From Microcoleus sp. CAWBG506 (GTDB taxonomy: Bacteria; Cyanobacteriota; Cyanobacteriia; Cyanobacteriales; Microcoleaceae): a stretch of DNA of 64,000 nucleotides. Location: assembly GCA_020883125.1 (NCBI GenBank), contig JAHREW010000002.1, forward strand, positions 57,581-121,580, in the 5' to 3' direction. Shown here piece after piece: positions 15,243-23,929 of this stretch. The stretch's first letter is position 1; each line of letters starts with the position of its first letter. A program made the position numbers and the translations under genes. The notes beneath the pieces are model-generated. The model was not told where the DNA came from. It worked only from the letters and a program-made list of their open reading frames with translations, and did not search any database.

Positions 15243-15723
15243 TTAGGTAGCTACTACAGAACTTACACAAAAAACCCAGTTTCTTGGAACAATCACGGTT
15301 GAGCAAACATCCAGAATATTTTTCAGTGCGCCTTTAGTAACAATTAGATTCCTACTATCTTTTTTGAACAGGATGCTGAGACGTTTGCGGTTAAAATCAT
15401 AGGCTACTTCATCTAATTTTTGATAGGTAGAAATGTCGAAGGTTTTGTATTCGCGAATCGCTGTATCGATCGGATTTACATAACCAGACTCAGAGGTGGC
15501 ATTCAAATAAGCGTAAAGTAAAACGCGATCGCTATCTTTCCCCTCGACATCAACCGCAGAGTGAATTTTCACCTCTCCTTCCGTGTACCCGTCTTATCGG
15601 TGCAAAACACATTCATACTGCCAAAGTTTTCGCATCAGCATGGCTTAATCCTGCTGCTGTAGAGTGCGTCTGTTGAAGCACTGTATCCGTGGATAAGCTC
15701 CAAAATGTAGACTGTTGATTCAT
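15243..15723 (-). pseudogene. Remnant of a magnesium-type (MgtA-like) P-type ATPase
   Basis: From ATG 15723 the frame reads MNQQSTFWSLSTDTVLQQTH, the N-terminus of a P-type ATPase. After about 35 residues it jumps to GSMNVFCTDKTGT, the phosphorylation motif, so several hundred codons with the first membrane helices are deleted. A further small deletion after DKTGT shifts frame into EGEVKIHSAVDVEG. The cytoplasmic domain then continues (VLLYAYLNATSESGYVNPID, LSILFKKD, NLIVTKGALKNILDVCS) until the sequence ends at 15243. All C-terminal membrane helices are missing. It cannot transport ions. Neighbouring genes (14822, 13680) also show decay. Confidence 0.8.
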
Positions 15724-15800
15724 CTTTTGTTACCTGAGTTTTCATTAAAAAAATATGCTATTATCTAGATAGAATTTGTGGATATTAACATTAACTAATT

Positions 15801-15858
15801 AGGGTAATCCCACGCCCGATTTCCCCCGTTCGGGGGGATTTTACGGGGGGATTACCCT
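15801..15858. repeat. Inverted repeat with AGGGTAATCCC arms
   Basis: AGGGTAATCCC at 15801 pairs with GGGATTACCCT ending at 15858, and an inner stem of CCCCCG/CGGGGG is possible. It is a typical cyanobacterial dispersed hairpin in the spacer between the P-type ATPase remnant and the gene at 15971. Confidence 0.65.
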
Positions 15859-15970
15859 ATAAGTCTGTAGGAATCCTTGAGACCGGCTATAGGTTTAAAA
15901 GGAGTAAAAAGTGCTATCAGTCGGAGAAAAAAATTAGATTTGTCTGTGGAGTTTATGTCCGCTAACCTAG

Positions 15971-16243
15971 TTATTGCATTTTGGATGCCATCAGACCAAT
16001 AAGCACAATTAGACCTAATGCTCTCCGAAAGTAATTAACGCCTTGAAATAATTCTTCCCAAGCCCAAGTAAACAAGGAACCAAAAGCTAGTAGTTCCAAC
16101 CCTAAATAAACTTTTTCCGTGGTAAAAACCAGCTTTAATAAACTAGCTAGAATCCAGACAATTAGTGGTAAATTTGGTGGTTGAGCGATCGTAATTTTGC
16201 CTTCGCTGTCCCGGAATGTTCGATCGAATAACGTATTTTCCAT
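15971..16243 (-). CDS. Small conserved membrane protein, function unknown
   Basis: A 90-residue protein. A soluble N-terminus (MENTLFDRTFRDSEGKITIA) precedes hydrophobic segments around LPLIVWILASLLKLVF, LGLELLAFGSLFTWAWEEL and ALGLIVLIGLMAS. I recall close relatives in other filamentous cyanobacteria with the same LFDRTF start and FTWAWEELFQGVNYFRRALG core. No biochemical role is known to me. The gene stands alone, in the same direction as the decayed genes downstream. Confidence 0.75.
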   Translation of the reverse strand: MENTLFDRTFRDSEGKITIAQPPNLPLIVWILASLLKLVFTTEKVYLGLELLAFGSLFTWAWEELFQGVNYFRRALGLIVLIGLMASKMQ

Positions 16244-17167
16244 GAAATCTCCCTCTTTTTTAATGTTTCTACAAGCACAAATACGCTCAGTATCAGTGCT
16301 CTACCGTCCGCTTAGCGCTTGCCCTGTCAAGGTGTTTTTGATTTAGGCACTTTTTCCTAAATTTTTAACGGTAGTATTACCGTCTCATAATTTTGATTTA
16401 TTGCCATCCATCTTTAGACCCAAATTTTCGGTAAGGTAGATATCTCATCGATCCCAAATCTGGGTTAGCAGCCCCCTCGATTCTGGGGATAAAGAAACTT
16501 CAAGGGCGATCGCCGGAGAATTGGAGTTTAGACTAAGCACAAATTTACTCAGATCCTTCTGAGTATAAATTATGGTAAATTTAGAGAGAGATTCCCAGGT
16601 TAACTAATCAATTTTGGTGATTTTTTGAACCTGCCTTTTAATCGACCCGTTACAGTTTCTAAACCTTCGACTAAAATTAGAGTCATTGGATGTTTGGGAC
16701 TGCCTCGAAAATGCAAGTCATCCCATTTTCAAGGGCCGGATTTTTCAGAGTTTGGGTTCGACAGATTCCAGAGGACGAGCTATCAAATAGAGCGATCGGT
16801 CTATTCTGAAGATATTGGCACACTCGCTGCCCATTGTTGAGCGCCTTTACCAATCGGGTTGTCCCAACTCGTAATACGTTCGTGTCTTAAAGGTAGCGCC
16901 CAACTGCCACTGTGTTCAGGTATAGCTTGTCGCCAGCGATTATTGCCGTTCTTGAGAACTGTTCGCTAGTCGAGAAGTGCGATCGCACTTTTTGACGTGC
17001 TTAGTGTAAACTCCAAAATCGAACAACTCAGTTACTATTGCAGGTTTTTCAAATAGGAATGGCGCACCAGTAGTGTAAAGTTCCTGTGGTGGTCGATTTA
17101 CACTACTGGTGCGCCAGTTAGAGCGCCAGTCTATTGCAGAATTTCGAGAGTAGGGGTGTGGCAAAAA
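16244..17167. other. Spacer, no convincing gene
   Basis: About 920 bp. A small hairpin (ACGGTAGTATTACCGT) lies near 16370. On the minus strand about 16840-16990 a short open stretch reads NNRWRQAIPEHSGSWALP and HERITSWDNPIGKGAQQWAA, which looks protein-like but has no start and no recognised family; it may be a gene fragment. A strong inverted repeat lies at 17060-17116. Short frames elsewhere look accidental. Confidence 0.5.
17060..17116. repeat. Perfect 20-bp inverted repeat with 17-bp loop
   Basis: TGGCGCACCAGTAGTGTAAA at 17060-17079 is exactly complementary to 17097-17116. The spacer is 17 bp. It is 52 bp downstream of the gene at 17168 on its strand, where the hairpin could act on the transcript end, but no T-tract follows. 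No second copy was seen in the window. Confidence 0.85.
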
Positions 17168-17542
17168 TTACTCATCCATCCGCATTAGCTTGCGGTAAAA
17201 AACTTTAGAAAAATCGACGGTGCGAGTGCGCTGAAAAATCATCAGTACCTCAATCAAGCAATTCACAAAATCCGAGCTTTGCATAGTTACTTCGTAGCTG
17301 AGTTCAGCATTGCCGTCAAACAACACCCGACACCGAGTCAAGTCGATCGGCAGTGATGAGATATTCCAACTAGCTACAAACGGAATCTCGTCGCCACCTT
17401 CAATTTTTCGGGCACCTTCCAAGGTTTTGAGCTTGTAGAGAGCTATGGCGTAGGGTAAAGACTTGCGCCTCTGCTCTGGAAAAAAAGGTGCATAGACTTT
17501 TGATTCTTTTTCATCGGCGGGCTTGAGTTGAGGAATAGACAT
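17168..17542 (-). CDS. Conserved cyanobacterial hypothetical protein
   Basis: About 124 residues from the ATG at 17542 (MSIPQLKPADEKESKVYAPF); a longer frame adds 10 residues of doubtful value. It is soluble and mixed alpha/beta, with SLPYAIALYKLKTLEGARKI, EIPFVASWNISSLPIDLTRC and LIEVLMIFQRTRTVDFSKVF. There is no signal sequence or known motif. It reads away from the spacer that carries the dispersed repeat at 17602. Confidence 0.7.
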   Translation of the reverse strand: MSIPQLKPADEKESKVYAPFFPEQRRKSLPYAIALYKLKTLEGARKIEGGDEIPFVASWNISSLPIDLTRCRVLFDGNAELSYEVTMQSSDFVNCLIEVLMIFQRTRTVDFSKVFYRKLMRMDE

Positions 17543-17601
17543 ATTTGTTAAGTAGAATATCGATGGGTTCAAGGCAGAAGGAAAAAGGAAAAATGCTTAT
17601 T

Positions 17602-17654
17602 CAGCAAGCTTTTTAGCCATCCGTATCTGATGTTTAATTAGGTGGATTTACTTA
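17602..17654. repeat. Second copy of the 2171-2224 dispersed sequence
   Basis: CAGCAAGCTTTTTAGCCATC followed by CGTATCTGATGTTTAATTAG aligns over about 53 bp with 2171-2224, in the same orientation, with about six changes. No coding sense. Confidence 0.75.
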
Positions 17655-17870
17655 GAAAAAAAATTGGTAGAGCATCAGTGTCAGCAGAGTGGGGCTGAGT
17701 TGCCCTCTCCGTCAGCTTTCGACAAAATCCCAGAAACTGATAGAGTAGATACTTATCTCTACTAGGCATCTCTCATCATTCTGTAGGGTAGGTATCCAGC
17801 CAGCCCTTGACAGCATTTTTGGGAGAAGTCTACTAAATCCAAAACTATTGGTGATTGAATCAAGTAACCT

Positions 17871-19385
17871 ATGCAGGAGAGTTCTTGGCAAGAAAACGAC
17901 GTTCGCAGCGAGCTTAACTTGGATATCCCTGATTTAGCTCCTGACGAACATGAGAGTTTGACCTCAAACCCGAAGGTTAGCACGATATTTGCTACAGCCT
18001 CCGGTGGCGAAAGGATGTTTGACGTGGAAACCACAGGCGCTCCAACGGTAGCGATGGAGTTGCCTAATTCTCCCTCTTTTCCTCAAAAATTATACCAGGG
18101 ACGTCGGAGGAAAGCTGCTATACTCCTGACGGTGATTTGGGGCGGAACGATTACTTTGCACTTGGTTTCTTGGGGTGCTTGGGTAGTCTGGGGATTGACG
18201 GGGCTGCTGTGGATGCAAGCATTTCGATTTTTGTTTGCTTCACCCAAGCCGACAATGGCACCTCTTTCAGAATCCAATCAACAGGATTGGCCCTACGTGT
18301 CGCTGCTGGTAGCGGCGAAAAATGAGGAAGCGGTAATTGCCAGACTGGTACAGTCCATTGGTAATTTGGATTACCCGATCGACCGTTATGAACTTTGGGC
18401 GATCGATGATAATAGCACAGACAGTACGCCTATGGTATTGGAACAGCTAACCAAACAGTACCCCCAACTCAAAGTATGGAGGAGAGGACCCAATGCCAGT
18501 GGTGGCAAATCGGGAGCCCTGAATCAAGTTTTACCCCTGACTCGCGGGGAATTTGTGGGGGTATTTGATGCCGACGCGACGGTGACACCAGACTTGCTGC
18601 GCTTGGTACTGCCGGTGTTCGATCGAGCTCAAGTCGGAGCTGTGCAAGTCAGAAAATCGATCGCCAATGCTCCCCTAAATTTTTGGACTCGCAGCCAAGA
18701 AGCAGAAATGGCGCTAGACAGTTTTTTCCAACAACAACGGATTGCGATCGGTGGTATTGGAGAATTGCGCGGTAACGGTCAATTTATGCGCCGCACAGCC
18801 TTGGAAAGCTGCGGAGGTTGGAACGAGGAGACGATTACCGACGATTTGGATTTAACAATCAGGCTGCACTTAGAGCGGTGGGATATTGAATTTTTGGCTG
18901 TTCCCCCCGTATCTGAAGAAGGAGTCACCAACGCCCAGGCTCTTTGGCATCAGCGCAATCGCTGGGCCGAAGGTGGCTATCAGCGCTATCTTGACTACTG
19001 GCAGCTCATTGTTCGTAACCGCATGGGAACGGGAAAAACTTGGGATTTATTTGGATTTTGGGTATCTCAGTATTTGTTGCCCACAGTAGCTGTGCCCGAC
19101 TTTTTGATGTCGATCGTACTGCGCCGAATGCCGATCGCCAGCCCTCTAACTTTCATGACTATTACCCTGTCTCTGGTGGGAATGTTTGTCGGTTTGCGTC
19201 GCACTCGCCAAGAGACCAAATTTGACCTCAAAAGAGTTTTTGCCACCTTGATGCAAACCCTGTTGTCTACTGTATATATGCTTCACTGGCTGCTGGTAGG
19301 TGCTGTGACAGCTAGGGTTTCCGTGCGTCCTAAACAGTTAAAATGGGTGAAAACAGTCCATCAAGGCACTGCTGGCATCAAGTGA
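17871..19385 (+). CDS. mgdA: GT2 glycosyltransferase, probable monoglucosyldiacylglycerol synthase
   Basis: A 504-residue membrane enzyme of the processive-type GT2 family. After a variable N-terminus, two hydrophobic stretches (about residues 85-125) precede the catalytic domain: ELWAIDDNSTDS near residue 178, GVFDADATV near 233, TDDLDLTIRLHLE near 323 and WHQRNRWAEGGYQRYLDYW near 360 (D, DxD, TDD, QxxRW). C-terminal helices follow. The QRNRWAEGGYQRYLDYW block and overall length fit cyanobacterial Sll1377-type MgdA, which transfers glucose from UDP-glucose to diacylglycerol, the first step of galactolipid synthesis. GT2 membership is certain; the MgdA identity is a family-level judgement. 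Confidence 0.8.
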   Translation: MQESSWQENDVRSELNLDIPDLAPDEHESLTSNPKVSTIFATASGGERMFDVETTGAPTVAMELPNSPSFPQKLYQGRRRKAAILLTVIWGGTITLHLVSWGAWVVWGLTGLLWMQAFRFLFASPKPTMAPLSESNQQDWPYVSLLVAAKNEEAVIARLVQSIGNLDYPIDRYELWAIDDNSTDSTPMVLEQLTKQYPQLKVWRRGPNASGGKSGALNQVLPLTRGEFVGVFDADATVTPDLLRLVLPVFDRAQVGAVQVRKSIANAPLNFWTRSQEAEMALDSFFQQQRIAIGGIGELRGNGQFMRRTALESCGGWNEETITDDLDLTIRLHLERWDIEFLAVPPVSEEGVTNAQALWHQRNRWAEGGYQRYLDYWQLIVRNRMGTGKTWDLFGFWVSQYLLPTVAVPDFLMSIVLRRMPIASPLTFMTITLSLVGMFVGLRRTRQETKFDLKRVFATLMQTLLSTVYMLHWLLVGAVTARVSVRPKQLKWVKTVHQGTAGIK

Positions 19386-19601
19386 AACTGGCAAAAAAGT
19401 ATCTAAAATTGCCAGGATTAAGGAAAATATCAACAATTAGAATTCTACTCACTAATGATGGTAGAATTTTAAAAGAAAATGTCTTTTATCAAAAAATACA
19501 CGAGAGGCGATGGGTAAGAGCAAATAAGTAATCGGTAATACAAAAGTCGTAAATTATAAATATCGCCAAGATTTTTAAATTTTAACTTGACCGAAGAACG
19601 A

Positions 19602-19996
19602 GATACAAGCCCCTGGCTTTAGACACGGGTCCTAGTCGGTAGCGGTTGAAACCGCCTTCAATATTTCTTTACGTGGTTAATCAGGAAATGATGTTACCAT
19701 GAAAGACGATCGAGTAAGAATAACCATCTACGTGTTGAAACATCCTAGAGGGCGAGCAATTCCGGCAACGGACAGCTCCGACTCAGATTCGGAATAGTTA
19801 AAGGGCAAACAATAGCAGGATGTAGAGCGTACCGTATCTGTTGGCGATCGATGGCAGGGCGAAAGCAAAAAAAAGTATACGCAATGTTTGAAGAAATTCA
19901 AATGGAGTGAGTAGTGGCGACTTGATAGGGCCGAAGACAAGTCAGACTCTGGACTATTCAAGAATCCCCGTCTATGAAAGGGCTGGGGAGTATCAA
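19602..19996. mobile_element. IS200/IS605-type miniature element without transposase
   Basis: The left end is GATACAAGCCCCTGGCTTTA (19602), the typical subterminal hairpin start of cyanobacterial IS605 elements. The right end at 19962-19996 is GAATCCCCGTC...GGGGAGTATCAA, the typical right-end hairpin. The ~395 bp between has no TnpA or TnpB frame; only a 32-codon frame at 19699 is open. The ~200 nt before the right end correspond to where the omega-RNA of a TnpB element normally lies. This is an internally deleted, probably immobile copy. Confidence 0.65.
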
Positions 19997-20085
19997 AAAA
20001 CACCAATTACTATCTATTAATCATGATTAATAGATAGCGAATTACCAATTGCTTGTTGCCAACTACGAGTCACCAGTTATTGATA

Positions 20086-21309
20086 ATGGATTTGTTAGAG
20101 TACCAAGCTAAAGCTTTATTTCGTGAGATGGCAATTCCGGTTCTGCCCTCCCAGCGGATTGACAATCCCGCAGACCTAAAAGGGCTGAAGATTCCCTACC
20201 CGGTCGTACTTAAGTCCCAAGTGCGGGCGGGGGGACGGGGTAAGGCCGGTGGGGTGAAGTTTGTGGAAAATACGATCGATGCGGTGGCTGCGGCTCAGAC
20301 AATTTTTAATTTGCCGATCGAATCGGAGTATCCCGAAGTCCTGCTAGCAGAGGCCAAGTACAACGCCGACCAAGAATTGTACTTGGCTGTATTGCTAGAT
20401 CCCGTAGCGCGACGCCCCGTACTCCTGGGCTCGCAACAAGGAGGTATGGATGTGGAAGGGTCGATCGAGAAAATGCAGCAAGTTGTTGTAGACCAAGAGT
20501 TTTCGCCTTTCTACGCGAGGCGACTGATGCTGAAAATGGGATTGCAGGGAGATCTGATTCAATCAGTCAGCACGATTGTGGAAAAAATGTATCGGCTGTT
20601 TGTCGAGAAAGATTTAGATTTAGTAGAAATCAATCCTCTGGGCATCAGTCCCAAGGGAGAGGTAATGGCTTTAGACGGTAAAGTCAGTGCCAATAATGAT
20701 GCCTTGGGACGTCATCCAGACTTGGCGGCACTGGGGGAAAAGAAAGCAGATACCAAGCTCTCAGCAGACAGGAGACGTCAGGTCGATCGCCTCCGTGCCC
20801 ACTCGAATTTGCTGCACTCCCCCTTGGAATTGGGAGGGAGTTCTCAATCCCAATTCTCCAATTCTGAATCTTTGAACTTAGTGGAACTAGATGGGAGTAT
20901 CGGGGTTTTGTGCAACGGAGTGGGTTTGACAATGGCGACTTTGGATGCAGTGACTCACGAAGGAGGCAAACCAGCTAATTTTGTGAATCTCGGTTCCCTA
21001 GACCGCTACGATGGAACAAAGACTCTGCGCGATCGCTTGGAGTTATCTCTGGAGTTAGTCTCTCAGGATAAAAGCGTGAAGGTGGTGCTGGTGAATATTT
21101 TGGCTAGTACCGCAGCCAGCGAGGCGACAATCTCGGCAGTGGTAGGCTATCTGGAACGAAAAGCCCGTGCCAATCGCCAAATTCAGGTGGTGCTGCTGTT
21201 GGTGGGAATCGATCGAGATGGGGTGAAAAAGCGTTTGGGGCAGTTGCCTGTGCAACTAGCGAGCACTTTGGATCAGGCCGTAGCACAAGCTGTGTCTTTA
21301 GCTAAATAG
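20086..21309 (+). CDS. sucC: Succinyl-CoA synthetase, beta subunit
   Basis: A 407-residue protein from ATG 20086 (MDLLEYQAKALFREMAIPVL); an upstream TTG frame adds only noise. It contains the ATP-grasp region with KSQVRAGGRGKAGGVKF, the metal-binding VEINPLG and the C-terminal CoA-ligase domain (GSIGVLCNGVGLTMATLDAV, GGKPANFVNLGS). With SucD it forms the alpha2beta2 enzyme that interconverts succinyl-CoA and succinate with ATP formation. sucD follows 272 bp downstream, separated by repeats. An unusual low-complexity stretch rich in Ser, Asn and Gln (around SQSQFSNSESLN) joins the two domains. Confidence 0.92.
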   Translation: MDLLEYQAKALFREMAIPVLPSQRIDNPADLKGLKIPYPVVLKSQVRAGGRGKAGGVKFVENTIDAVAAAQTIFNLPIESEYPEVLLAEAKYNADQELYLAVLLDPVARRPVLLGSQQGGMDVEGSIEKMQQVVVDQEFSPFYARRLMLKMGLQGDLIQSVSTIVEKMYRLFVEKDLDLVEINPLGISPKGEVMALDGKVSANNDALGRHPDLAALGEKKADTKLSADRRRQVDRLRAHSNLLHSPLELGGSSQSQFSNSESLNLVELDGSIGVLCNGVGLTMATLDAVTHEGGKPANFVNLGSLDRYDGTKTLRDRLELSLELVSQDKSVKVVLVNILASTAASEATISAVVGYLERKARANRQIQVVLLLVGIDRDGVKKRLGQLPVQLASTLDQAVAQAVSLAK

Positions 21310-21381
21310 CGGGCAGCCCAGACACTATAGAAACCTTCAATCAAGGACCGATCGACTCCGTAGTTGGGCAAACTTCCTTGC

Positions 21382-21567
21382 TCCTTCTTCCTTCTTCCTT
21401 CTTCCTTCTTCCTTCTTTTCCCCCCTTGGGGGGTGATATCAATTCCGGTTGTATCGGAATGATTTAACCGCGAAGGCGCGAAGTACGCGAAGTTCGAGAA
21501 GAGAGAGTTTAATAATTCCGATGAAGAGAGGATTTTATATGACTTCTTCCTTCTTCCTTCTTCCTTC
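21382..21567. repeat. CTTCCTT heptamer arrays flanking a dispersed repeat between sucC and sucD
   Basis: About five heptamers (21382-21416) and a second short array (21543-21567) bracket a dispersed unit (about 21434-21544) starting GATATCAATTCCGGTTGTAT and ending GAGGATTTTATATGA. That unit recurs at 47808-47920 next to menE. The second array ends 14 bp before the sucD ATG, so it lies where a ribosome site should be. Confidence 0.8.
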
Positions 21568-21580
21568 TGCGATATAAAAA

Positions 21581-22489
21581 ATGAATTTAACTCCTGAGAG
21601 TAAAGTCCTCATACAAGGCATTACAGAATCTCCCGCGTCAACCCTTGTGGGGCTGATGATGAAAGCCTACGGCACAAATGTAGTGGCTGGTGTCAGTCCC
21701 GGTAGGGGCGGGCATGAGTTGGAGGGAATTGCGGTTTTTGATTTGGTGGAACAAGCCGTGGCGGCGGTGGGCCACATTGATACCACGGTGATTTTGGTGG
21801 AGCCCTACAGGGTGCTGGATGCGGCCATGGAAGCGATCGCAGCAGGAATTAGGCAAATCGCGATCGTCACTCCAGGAGTGCCTCCTCTGGATATGGTGCA
21901 CTTAGTTAGAAAAGCTGAAGCTATGGAAACTTTGGTGATTGGGCCCAACAGTCCGGGAATTATTGTGCCCGACAAGTTATTGCTGGGAACTCACCCCAAG
22001 GAATTTTACACTCCTGGCCCGGTGGGGATCATCAGCCGCAGCAGCACTTTGACTTACGAGGTGGCTCTAGAACTGACTAATGCTGGGTTGGGACAGTCGA
22101 TGGCTGTTTGTATTGGCTGTGATGCGATTGTCGGTTCTTCTTTTATGCAGTGGCTGCAAATTTTGGACGAAGATGAGGCTACCGAGGCGATCGTGTTGGT
22201 GGGGGAAGTTGGCGGCTGGAGCGAACAAGCTGCTGCTTCTTATATCGCTGAGGCGATCGACAAACCCGTGGTGGCTTACCTGGCTGGCCGCTATGCTCCC
22301 AAAGGGCCGTCTTTGGGCCACGCCGGCATCCTGATCAGCTCTAGGGCTGCTGCGCGGACTGCCTTTGGGGTGAGTGCAGAAAATAAAATGGCTGCCTTTG
22401 AAGAGGCAAATATCCCAGTCGCTTCTAGACCTTCGGAGGTACCTAAGTTGATAAATAAATTACTCAAGAAAAATCAAGATGTCTCCTAA
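21581..22489 (+). CDS. sucD: Succinyl-CoA synthetase, alpha subunit
   Basis: A 302-residue CoA-binding subunit. The N-terminal Rossmann-like CoA domain carries VLIQGITESPASTL. The GPNSPGIIVPD region and the C-terminal ligase domain follow. The active-site His is retained in SLGHAGILIS near residue 247, where phosphohistidine forms. It works with SucC just upstream. Compared with the usual sequence GHAGAI, the third-to-last positions vary but the catalytic residues are intact. The start at ATG 21581 is preceded by a pyrimidine repeat instead of a normal ribosome site, which is odd. Confidence 0.92.
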   Translation: MNLTPESKVLIQGITESPASTLVGLMMKAYGTNVVAGVSPGRGGHELEGIAVFDLVEQAVAAVGHIDTTVILVEPYRVLDAAMEAIAAGIRQIAIVTPGVPPLDMVHLVRKAEAMETLVIGPNSPGIIVPDKLLLGTHPKEFYTPGPVGIISRSSTLTYEVALELTNAGLGQSMAVCIGCDAIVGSSFMQWLQILDEDEATEAIVLVGEVGGWSEQAAASYIAEAIDKPVVAYLAGRYAPKGPSLGHAGILISSRAAARTAFGVSAENKMAAFEEANIPVASRPSEVPKLINKLLKKNQDVS

Positions 22490-22636
22490 GTCCGATCGGC
22501 TTTATTCATTTTTTCTGGATCTGTATTTATTGAATTGATAGGTTTGGAAGCTAATATTTGGGTAGCTATGGTTACAAAACCTTGACAAAAGCTCTGTTAA
22601 CCTGGTAGCAATTAATGATATTGGAAGCTCGCTGCT

Positions 22637-23368
22637 GTGGGATGTCTTAGTATTTCAATTGTTGAAGGGAATCCGCACCTGCGATCGCTCTTGGGCTGGC
22701 ATCTACAGCAAGTCGGTCACTGGGTGCATCAATCAGCGGATATCAATCATGCTAGGGAAATATTTTTCAGCCAACAGCCATCCCTAGTAATTCTGGATGC
22801 GGAATTGCCAGATGGAGACGGTTTGGAATTTTGCCGATGGCTACAAAAACAGCAGCAGTCACTGATTTTAATGCTGTCAGCCCGGAATTCTGAAGCGGAT
22901 ATTGTTGAAGGTTTGAAGTCGGGGGCTGACGATTACCTAACCAAACCTTTTGGGATGCAAGAATTTATGGCGCGGGTAGAAGCTTTGATGCGTCGCAACC
23001 GCACGATGATACCGCCGGCTACCCTGGAGTGCGGGCTGCTCAAAATTGATTTGGTGCAACGCCGAGTGCGTTTGTACGAACAACATATCGAACTGACTCC
23101 CCAGGAATTCAGCCTGTTGTACGTGCTGGCTCAAGCTGGAGGAGTCCCTCTGTCGCGATCGGATTTACTGCGCAGAGCTTGGCCCGATGCTATTGACAAC
23201 CCGCGCACCATTGACACTCATGTACTGTCTTTGCGGAAAAAAATCGAAATCGATCCGCGACAGCCGAGTCTGATTCAAACTGTGCGGAATGTTGGCTATC
23301 GGCTGAATTTGGAATTGTTAAATGGGAATGAATGGAATTCACCACTACCTAGGGTTGTAACTTCTTAA
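22637..23368 (+). CDS. OmpR/PhoB-family response regulator
   Basis: A 243-residue two-domain regulator from GTG 22637. The receiver has the phosphoacceptor Asp in VILDAELPDGDG (about residue 53), Ser in LMLSARN and Lys in YLTKPFG (about 102). The winged-helix output domain is clear (IELTPQEFSLLYVLAQAGG, IDTHVLSLRKKIE, TVRNVGYRLN). The acidic pair near the N-terminus reads IVEGNPHL, keeping Glu but with Gly where a second acid normally stands, so metal binding may be altered. No sensor kinase gene is adjacent. The target and partner are unknown. Confidence 0.88.
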   Translation: MGCLSISIVEGNPHLRSLLGWHLQQVGHWVHQSADINHAREIFFSQQPSLVILDAELPDGDGLEFCRWLQKQQQSLILMLSARNSEADIVEGLKSGADDYLTKPFGMQEFMARVEALMRRNRTMIPPATLECGLLKIDLVQRRVRLYEQHIELTPQEFSLLYVLAQAGGVPLSRSDLLRRAWPDAIDNPRTIDTHVLSLRKKIEIDPRQPSLIQTVRNVGYRLNLELLNGNEWNSPLPRVVTS

Positions 23369-23438
23369 TTTGGTTGCTGATTTGATGTTGGGAATTAATT
23401 GGCGATCGCCTCGGTTTTTCCTGACAGCATGAATTGGA

Positions 23439-23867
23439 TTATTTGGGACAGGGCAATTGTCCGTTAGGAGTTAGGTAAACATTGTGATTGAAGTCATTAA
23501 TGAAACATATGAGGAATCCTTGGCGGTGATTTTTTTTACCATCATTCCACCGCAATAATTCGGTATTTCCGGTGGTCCGCCCTGGTGCATCGGCAGTTTT
23601 TTCTAAGGTGCTTTCCCCTGGATTGAGCGATGATTCTACGCGAATACTTATTTGATCGACTTCTCCGGTTCGTTTGCCAAATTCATTAACTTTGTGATTA
23701 TGAAGAACAAAGTTTTTGACATAAATGCCACGATTGGAAATATTAGTCAGTCGTAACATTCCCTGTTTGACTGTTTCTACTCGCAGCACGTAGGTAGGTG
23801 GAATGAAAGCAGCAAGAGATACAGATGCGATCGCCATTCCTGTCAAAAGTGATAAGATATTTTTCAT
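23439..23867 (-). CDS. Putative secreted protein
   Basis: A 142-residue protein with an N-terminal signal-like segment (MKNILSLLTGMAIASVSLAA). The mature part is beta-rich (YVLRVETVKQGMLRLTN, IYVKNFVLHN, ISIRVESSLNPGESTLEK) and may be a small Ig-like domain. It has one Cys in LLICF-like context (GFLICFIND) and one at the C-terminal LPCPK, which could pair as a disulfide outside the cytoplasm. No family is recognised. Confidence 0.65.
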   Translation of the reverse strand: MKNILSLLTGMAIASVSLAAFIPPTYVLRVETVKQGMLRLTNISNRGIYVKNFVLHNHKVNEFGKRTGEVDQISIRVESSLNPGESTLEKTADAPGRTTGNTELLRWNDGKKNHRQGFLICFINDFNHNVYLTPNGQLPCPK

Positions 23868-23929
23868 ATTATAATACTTAAACTCTGATTTTGAGTCTTT
23901 ATTTTACTACAGTATTAACCGTTCAAAAA

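Noticed and set aside
16625-16840. 71-codon plus-strand frame in the long spacer
   Set aside because: TTG start, no ribosome site, no recognisable family; opposite-strand reading looks equally plausible and neither is convincing.
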